Shown in pieces: positions 5,012-9,309 of a stretch of 9,309 bases of DNA. A model generated the notes under the pieces. That model ran no database searches, had not been told where the DNA came from, and saw only the letters and a list, made by a program, of their open reading frames with translations. Where the stretch lies: contig JAEYTI010000300.1 of the NCBI GenBank assembly GCA_023434145.1, positions 1 to 9,309 of the forward strand. Direction: 5' to 3'. Within the stretch, counting starts at the first letter, position 1, and every line of letters starts with the position of its first letter. A program made the position numbers and the translations under genes. The DNA comes from Chloroflexota bacterium. GTDB lineage: Bacteria; Chloroflexota; Anaerolineae; Anaerolineales; Anaerolineaceae.

Positions 5012-7660
5012 AACGACAATCATTTCATGTTAGAGCACAGTGTCATACGCATCATCGGCAAAGATGGCAAAACCACCTGCGGGACGGGCTTTCTCGTCGC
5101 GGAGAATATTGCTGTCACATGCGCGCATGTGATCGGGGTAGCCGGGGCGAAACCGGGTAGCCTAATTCAAATCCGGTTTGACGGTTTGAGTTCAATCCAT
5201 TGGGCTTCGGTAGCAGAGGAGCCACATTACTCACCGCCTGAGCTGGATGATATAGCCTTTGTCCTGCTGCGCGATCTACCTGAGGGAGTTACCCAGCTGC
5301 CGCTGGCTTCGGCTGAAAGATGCGAGCGGCATCCTTACAAATGCTACGGTTACCCTACTAACAGCGACCCGGCTGACTCGCACAAAGCCATTGGAACCGT
5401 CAACGGCGTCGTCTCCGCCAAAGATCCGGGTGTGCGACCTGTTTTAGTAATGGTCGCCGAGGACTGGTATCACGGTATGAGCGGTGCGCCGATCTATGAC
5501 GAAGCCTTGCGAGCAGTTATCGGCATGGTGACCAAAGGACGATCGCTGAGCAAGACCCAGTTAGGATACGCCACCACCGCCGATACCATCCACTTCCACA
5601 ACCCACAGATTCTATTCAACGAAAGACCCATCCCAGGTCTTCCCCCACAGGGCACACTCCCCAACCCCGCCCCCCTGCCCCCCGGCTCGCGGATGACGCA
5701 CCCGCGCAACGATCTCTTCACCGGGCGCGAAGAAGATCTGCTGGCCCTGGCCGCGGATCTGCTGTACAGCACCAGCGGCAAATCCGTGGCCCTCACCCAG
5801 CCGGTGGCCGCCGCCGGCATGGGTGGGATCGGCAAGACCCAGCTTGCCACGGAGTTCTGTTACCGCTATGGGCAGTTCTGCGAAGGCGTGCACTGGATCA
5901 ACGCCGCCAACGCGGAGGCAATTGGTGATGAGATTACCACCTGTGGATCAGCCATGGGAGTTACGCACGGGCTAGAAAAGCAGCAGGAACAAATTGATGC
6001 AACGCTTCTAGAATGGGCAAAGTCGAAGCAGCGAATTGTGGTACTCGATAACCTGGAAGATCCGGGAGTGCTACGTGAGTGGTTACCGCAGCTTGGCAAC
6101 GTAAAGGTGCTGGTCACGACCAGGTTTATGAGATGGCCTCGTGCGATGCCACTGAAGTTGCACCGGCTTGACTACTTCAAACGTAATGAAAGTTTAGAAT
6201 TGCTGCGTTCTCTCGCTCCTCGATTGGTGCATGAGCCTAATGGACTGCTTGAAGAACTTGCAGCACTTCTCAGCGATCTGCCACTAGCTATCGAACTTGC
6301 AGGGGGATACCTGGAAGCACGCAAAAACCTTTCCCCGATCGAATATATGGCGGAATTGCGTGATAGCGGAATTTTAAACAACTATTCGATGAATGATGAT
6401 TGCAAGAATGAAACTACGCATCACATTCAAAGCCTGGATGCCACGTTTACGTTAAGTTGGAAAGCTTTGGATGCGCCTGGGGGCACGAGAAGAGCGAAAG
6501 AGATGAGGTTAGCCCGTCTAGCGTTTCGATGTGCTGGGTACTGCGCTCCGGCTGTCACGATCCCCCTTGTCGTTCTACGAGATGCGGTACGCGAATTGAC
6601 AAAGGTAGATTGCGAAGATCGAGACTTTAACGCAATCTTTGATTTGGGTATATCGCAAATTTGTTCTCTCGGATTGTTAGATCCAGCGGAGGGTGGGGTT
6701 TCAATTCATCCGCTACTGGCCGAGTATGCGCGGTGTAAGGATGACTCTCAACAAGATATCGAGTGTGTTCTTCCAACATTGGCAAAGGGACTATCAGAGC
6801 GGGGAGCGATAGCAAACAATACTGGTCTACCTTCTGACTTTCAGCCTTTTCGTCCCCATATTGAATCTGTAGCACTTCACACAAAGGATAGGTTTGCCAC
6901 GTGTACTGCTCTTCTATTAACAAATTTGGGATTCCACAGCAAAGCAGTTGCCGAGTTTGTTAAGGCAAAAGAGTACTACGAGCAAGCCCTGGCAATTGAC
7001 GAGCAGGAGTATGGTATGCAGCACCAGGAGGTAGCAAAAGACGCGAACAACCTGGGTAGCGCGCTGAAAGCATTAGGCAAGCTGAATGAAGCGAAAGAGT
7101 GTTTTGAGCGGGCTTTGGATATAGACGAGTACGTGTACGGCAAAGAACATCAGATTGTGGCTATTCGTGCAAACAACCTGGGCAGTGTCCTTAAGGCAAT
7201 GGGAGACTTAGAAGGAGCGAAGGCTCTCTATAGGCGAGCTCTGGCAATTGATGAAAAGGTTTTTGGTTTGGAGCACCCAAGTGTAGCAATTAGAGTGAAT
7301 AATCTTGGCACCGTGCTTGCTTCTCAGGGGAATTTCGAAGACGCAAGGGCACTCTATGAGCGTGCAATGGCAATAGATGAGAAGGCGAACGGCAAAAATC
7401 ATCCCAAGGTTGCTATCCGTGCGAATAACCTTGGTAAACTGCTGCATGCCCAGGGTGACCTGCAAGGCGCAAAGGCGTATATCGAACGGGCGCTAAGTAT
7501 CGATGAACAAGTATATGGAATGCATCACCCGAAGGTAGCGAAGCGAGTCTATAATTTAGGCCGGGTATTACAGGAACTTGGCGATCTTGAGGGGGCAAAA
7601 GTATTATTTGAGCGAGCGCTATCCATAGACGAGCATGTGAACAAAAGGAACGCCCAATAA
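5009..7660 (+). CDS. Trypsin-like protease / NB-ARC STAND NTPase / TPR protein
   Basis: This 883-residue cytosolic protein has three modules. Residues 10-200 are a trypsin-like serine protease with TCAHV (His40), DDIAFVLL (Asp80 or Asp81) and GMSGAP (Ser158), so the triad looks complete. A proline-rich linker (208-226) and FTGREEDL (237-244) lead into an NB-ARC/STAND ATPase. Its P-loop is GMGGIGKT (270-277), Walker B VVLDNLED (344-351), sensor VTTR (369-372), and LPLAIELAGG at 424-433. A winged-helix segment ends in SIHPLLAEYAR (565-575), in the place of the plant MHD motif. Residues 635-880 hold six kinesin-light-chain-like TPRs of exactly 42 residues. In this family TPRs sense a ligand, ATP drives oligomerisation and the effector domain is switched on; related proteins act in anti-phage defence. 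A defence role here is inference. It follows the CPBP protease gene by 61 bp. GC content drops sharply after about 5920, inside the ATPase. Confidence 0.92.
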   Translation: MNDNHFMLEHSVIRIIGKDGKTTCGTGFLVAENIAVTCAHVIGVAGAKPGSLIQIRFDGLSSIHWASVAEEPHYSPPELDDIAFVLLRDLPEGVTQLPLASAERCERHPYKCYGYPTNSDPADSHKAIGTVNGVVSAKDPGVRPVLVMVAEDWYHGMSGAPIYDEALRAVIGMVTKGRSLSKTQLGYATTADTIHFHNPQILFNERPIPGLPPQGTLPNPAPLPPGSRMTHPRNDLFTGREEDLLALAADLLYSTSGKSVALTQPVAAAGMGGIGKTQLATEFCYRYGQFCEGVHWINAANAEAIGDEITTCGSAMGVTHGLEKQQEQIDATLLEWAKSKQRIVVLDNLEDPGVLREWLPQLGNVKVLVTTRFMRWPRAMPLKLHRLDYFKRNESLELLRSLAPRLVHEPNGLLEELAALLSDLPLAIELAGGYLEARKNLSPIEYMAELRDSGILNNYSMNDDCKNETTHHIQSLDATFTLSWKALDAPGGTRRAKEMRLARLAFRCAGYCAPAVTIPLVVLRDAVRELTKVDCEDRDFNAIFDLGISQICSLGLLDPAEGGVSIHPLLAEYARCKDDSQQDIECVLPTLAKGLSERGAIANNTGLPSDFQPFRPHIESVALHTKDRFATCTALLLTNLGFHSKAVAEFVKAKEYYEQALAIDEQEYGMQHQEVAKDANNLGSALKALGKLNEAKECFERALDIDEYVYGKEHQIVAIRANNLGSVLKAMGDLEGAKALYRRALAIDEKVFGLEHPSVAIRVNNLGTVLASQGNFEDARALYERAMAIDEKANGKNHPKVAIRANNLGKLLHAQGDLQGAKAYIERALSIDEQVYGMHHPKVAKRVYNLGRVLQELGDLEGAKVLFERALSIDEHVNKRNAQ
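6920..7650 (+). repeat. 126-bp tandem coding repeats (TPR array)
   Basis: Six copies of a 42-codon unit are in register. The NLG landmark (usually NNLG) recurs every 126 bp, starting at 6920, 7046, 7172, 7298, 7424 and 7550. The protein consensus is close to ANNLGxxLxAxGDLEGAK, then xLYERALAIDExVYGxxHPxVAIR. Amino acids are strongly alike between copies, but the DNA differs at many synonymous sites. This suggests old duplication kept under selection rather than recent slippage. The last copy is cut short by the stop codon at 7658-7660. Confidence 0.85.
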
Positions 7661-7723
7661 TAATGATCCGCGTCCGCAACATTGACAATGTACATTAAGA
7701 CCTGAATGACCTGCGGGCAAAGG

Positions 7724-7865
7724 GCTGACAACGGATTTTTAACACGGATTCCACGGATTTGGACAAAAAAATCGGTCTTCGATTGGTGCAGTTAACCACA
7801 CCAATCGAAGACCAACCAACCGTATCTGTAATCCGTGTAATCCGTGTTAAAAATCCGTTGTCAGC
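7724..7865. repeat. 142-bp nested palindrome built from ACGGATT units
   Basis: Outer arms 7724-7759 and 7830-7865 are complementary over 36 positions with one mismatch (7751 against 7838). Each arm holds three ACGGATT heptamers (left arm at 7731, 7744 and 7753). Inside lies a second perfect 15-bp stem, 7774-7788 with 7799-7813, around a 10-nt loop containing GTTAAC. The element fills the gap between two convergent genes. Its right arm runs 5 bp into the 3' end of the GH30 gene, including its stop codon. Tandem ATCCGTGT-type sequences are, as I recall, frequent intergenic repeats in environmental bacterial genomes, so this may be one member of a dispersed family. The remaining 7661-7723 shows only a small ACATT/AATGT dyad (7679-7691). 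Confidence 0.85.
7765..7813 (-). terminator. Intrinsic terminator of the GH30 gene
   Basis: On the minus strand a perfect 15-bp stem (arms 7799-7813 and 7774-7788, 10-nt loop) is followed within 2 nt by seven Ts (complement of 7765-7771). This is a textbook Rho-independent terminator about 50 bp past the GH30 stop codon. It is embedded in the larger palindrome. On the plus strand the same stem lacks a T tract, so it does not clearly end the STAND transcript. Confidence 0.8.
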
Positions 7866-9222
7866 GGCCCTCAAACCGATACGTCGTGATCGAGTGCGCC
7901 GGTACATCTACCATCGCCGCTTTGCCCTGATATTTCAGCGCGAACTGGATCGCTTCTTCGCTTCGGTTCATCACCACCACGGCGATCTTGCCATCCGGGT
8001 TGCGGAAGGCGGTTACTTCGAGCTGGTCCATCGTCGGCGCGCAGGTGACGCGCTCGGCGCCGGGCTTGATGAAGCGGGCGAAGTGGCCGATGTAGTAGTA
8101 CGAGGGCATCAGCGTCACGCCGGAGGCGCTGCACACGCGCGTATCGCAGATCACCGGGGCGGAGCAGTAGTTGCCCACGTGGTTGGGGCCGCCCTGCTCA
8201 TCCAGCACCAGGTTCCAGTCCACCCAGGCGCAGGTCCAGCGGTTCAGGTCGTTGACCATCGAACGCCCGTAGCGCTCGCCCACGCTCCAATCGCCCATGT
8301 GCGGGCCGCCTTCCTGGCAGCCTTCCGAGAAAATCAGCGCCTTATCGGGCCAGGCATCGTGCACGCGCTGGACGTTATCGAAGAAGTCGCCCATATACCA
8401 GTGGAAGGCTGTGCCCCATACGTACTGCGCTGCCTTTGGGTCATCGAACACCACTTTGGCGCGCTCGAACATGCGGTCGCGGTTGTGGTCCCAGATCATC
8501 AGGCGCAGGTGGCCCAGACCCTCTTTGTGCAGGGTCGGGCCGAGGTGGTCGCGCACGAAGTCTCGCTCTTCCTCGCCGGTATAGATGCACGAATCCCAGG
8601 TTTGCACGGCCTCGGGCTCGTTCTGCACCGATAAGCCCCACATGTCGATGCCCTCTTCGGCGTAGGCGTGCACGTATTTGGCGTAGTAACGCGCCCAGGC
8701 CTCGCGGAACTCGGGGCGCAGCTTGCCGCCGTGGTTCATCTCGCCGTTGGTCTTCATCCAGGCTGGCGGGCTCCAGGGGGTAGCGAACAGCTTGATCGGC
8801 CCGCCCGCCACCTGCATCGCCGCGCGGATAAAGGGGATCAGCGTGTGGCGGTCGCGCTCGATCGAGAAGTGCTCCAGGGCTGTGTCGCCGGCGACCTCAT
8901 CATAGGCGTAGTTGCCGAGCGCAAAGTCGCACGAGTTGATGTGCGTGCGGCACAGGTTGTATCCTAACCCATGCTCCGGGTCGAAATAGGCTTTCAGGAT
9001 CATCGACTGCGCGTCCGAGTCCATCTTGTAGAAGATCGAAGCGGAGGCCTCGGTGAACGCGCCGCCGAATCCCTCGATGCGCTGATAGCGGTGGGTGTCG
9101 TCCACCATTACCGATGGCGTCTCGTAGCCGGGTTCCAGCCCAAATGGTACGGGCGCGCGGTTCGATAGTCGCTCGCCGGTGTCTTTGGCAGTGCGGAAGA
9201 TCTCGATCAGGTCAGGGTTCAT
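7861..9222 (-). CDS. GH30-family glycoside hydrolase (glucosylceramidase-like)
   Basis: This 453-residue retaining beta-glycosidase is of family GH30 (beta-glucosylceramidase / beta-1,6-glucanase / beta-xylosidase group). Visible signatures are GFGGAFTEASA (51-61), CRTHINSCDFALGNYAY (91-107), ATPWSPPAWMKTNG (147-160), the acid/base glutamate in QNEPE (Glu202), and the nucleophile in FSEGC (Glu300). A C-terminal beta-sandwich (about 385-452) completes the fold. The N-terminus MNPDLIEIFRTAK has no signal peptide, so the enzyme is probably cytoplasmic and acts on imported oligosaccharides or glycosides; the exact substrate is not readable. ATG 9222 follows GAAAGG (9228-9233) by 5 nt. A longer in-frame start at 9300 would add 26 residues unlike the family. 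The gene is convergent with the STAND gene, is followed by a strong terminator, and its last bases lie in a palindromic repeat. Confidence 0.92.
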   Translation of the reverse strand: MNPDLIEIFRTAKDTGERLSNRAPVPFGLEPGYETPSVMVDDTHRYQRIEGFGGAFTEASASIFYKMDSDAQSMILKAYFDPEHGLGYNLCRTHINSCDFALGNYAYDEVAGDTALEHFSIERDRHTLIPFIRAAMQVAGGPIKLFATPWSPPAWMKTNGEMNHGGKLRPEFREAWARYYAKYVHAYAEEGIDMWGLSVQNEPEAVQTWDSCIYTGEEERDFVRDHLGPTLHKEGLGHLRLMIWDHNRDRMFERAKVVFDDPKAAQYVWGTAFHWYMGDFFDNVQRVHDAWPDKALIFSEGCQEGGPHMGDWSVGERYGRSMVNDLNRWTCAWVDWNLVLDEQGGPNHVGNYCSAPVICDTRVCSASGVTLMPSYYYIGHFARFIKPGAERVTCAPTMDQLEVTAFRNPDGKIAVVVMNRSEEAIQFALKYQGKAAMVDVPAHSITTYRFEGR

Positions 9223-9309
9223 AGTTGCCTTTCGGGAAAAATATGTCTGCGGCGTTTTCGTTTTTTGGGTACTTCCCAGTGGGTTGGGTCGGGGAGACAA
9301 AGCTTCCCC
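9223..9309 (-). promoter_or_regulatory. Upstream region of the GH30 gene (partial)
   Basis: These 87 bp precede the GH30 start on the minus strand. They contain its weak SD (GAAAGG, 9228-9233) and an AT-rich CATATTTTT stretch (complement of about 9236-9244) that could hold a -10. No convincing -35 is seen, and the promoter may lie beyond the window edge. Confidence 0.3.

Noticed and set aside
7724..7865. CRISPR array suggested by repeated ACGGATT/AATCCGT units
   Set aside because: Units are only about 7-10 bp, irregularly spaced and arranged as a palindrome. There are no spacers and no cas genes.
7759..8634. Plus-strand open frame of 291 codons
   Set aside because: It is antisense to the well-supported GH30 gene and starts inside the palindrome. 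Its composition is that of a GC-rich shadow frame and no family motif is visible.
9223..9300. Extended start of the GH30 protein at 9300
   Set aside because: The 26 extra residues are basic and unstructured and not a signal peptide. ATG 9222 has an SD-like GAAAGG at proper distance.

Overview
The window looks like chromosomal DNA of a free-living, moderately GC-rich bacterium. Most genes are GC-rich with C/G third positions. The gene mix (Fpg-like glycosylase, DUF4037 protein, GpsA-type dehydrogenase, cytoplasmic-looking GH30 enzyme, large STAND protein, dispersed ACGGATT-type palindromes) would fit Chloroflexota such as Anaerolineae. That assignment is inference from style, not proof. No rRNA, tRNA, transposase or CRISPR array was seen.

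Layout. (1) 1-1146: a minus-strand Fpg/Nei-like DNA glycosylase homologue (98-931). It has a perfect SD, a 49-bp hairpin in its leader (953-1001) and three small hairpins beyond its stop. Its AT-rich upstream region is shared with a plus-strand gene. (2) 1147-3344: two plus-strand genes overlapping by 13 bp, a DUF4037 nucleotidyltransferase-fold protein and an NAD(P)-dependent glycerol-3-phosphate dehydrogenase. (3) 3418-4947: an AcrR-like TetR repressor and a CPBP (CAAX/Abi-type) intramembrane protease. Each is preceded by nearly the same promoter-operator: TTGACT, then ACATACAT, 8 nt, then GTATA. The repressor probably controls itself and the protease gene. (4) 4959-7660: an 883-residue protein combining a trypsin-like protease, an NB-ARC/STAND NTPase and six 42-residue TPRs. 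It has its own promoter and a GTG start. (5) 7661-7865: a 142-bp nested palindrome holding a strong minus-strand terminator. (6) 7861-9222, minus: a GH30 glucosylceramidase-like hydrolase ending inside the palindrome.

How the genes may work together. The strongest candidate for an accessory or immune function is the trypsin-STAND-TPR gene. Its architecture is that of a signal-sensing switch: TPR sensor, ATP-driven oligomerisation, protease effector. The class is known from bacterial defence and conflict proteins. What may be less described is its position directly behind a TetR-controlled CPBP membrane protease. Base composition falls sharply inside the NTPase domain, which suggests the sensor half was exchanged. 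The flanking metabolic, repair and glycosidase genes look like ordinary chromosomal neighbours.
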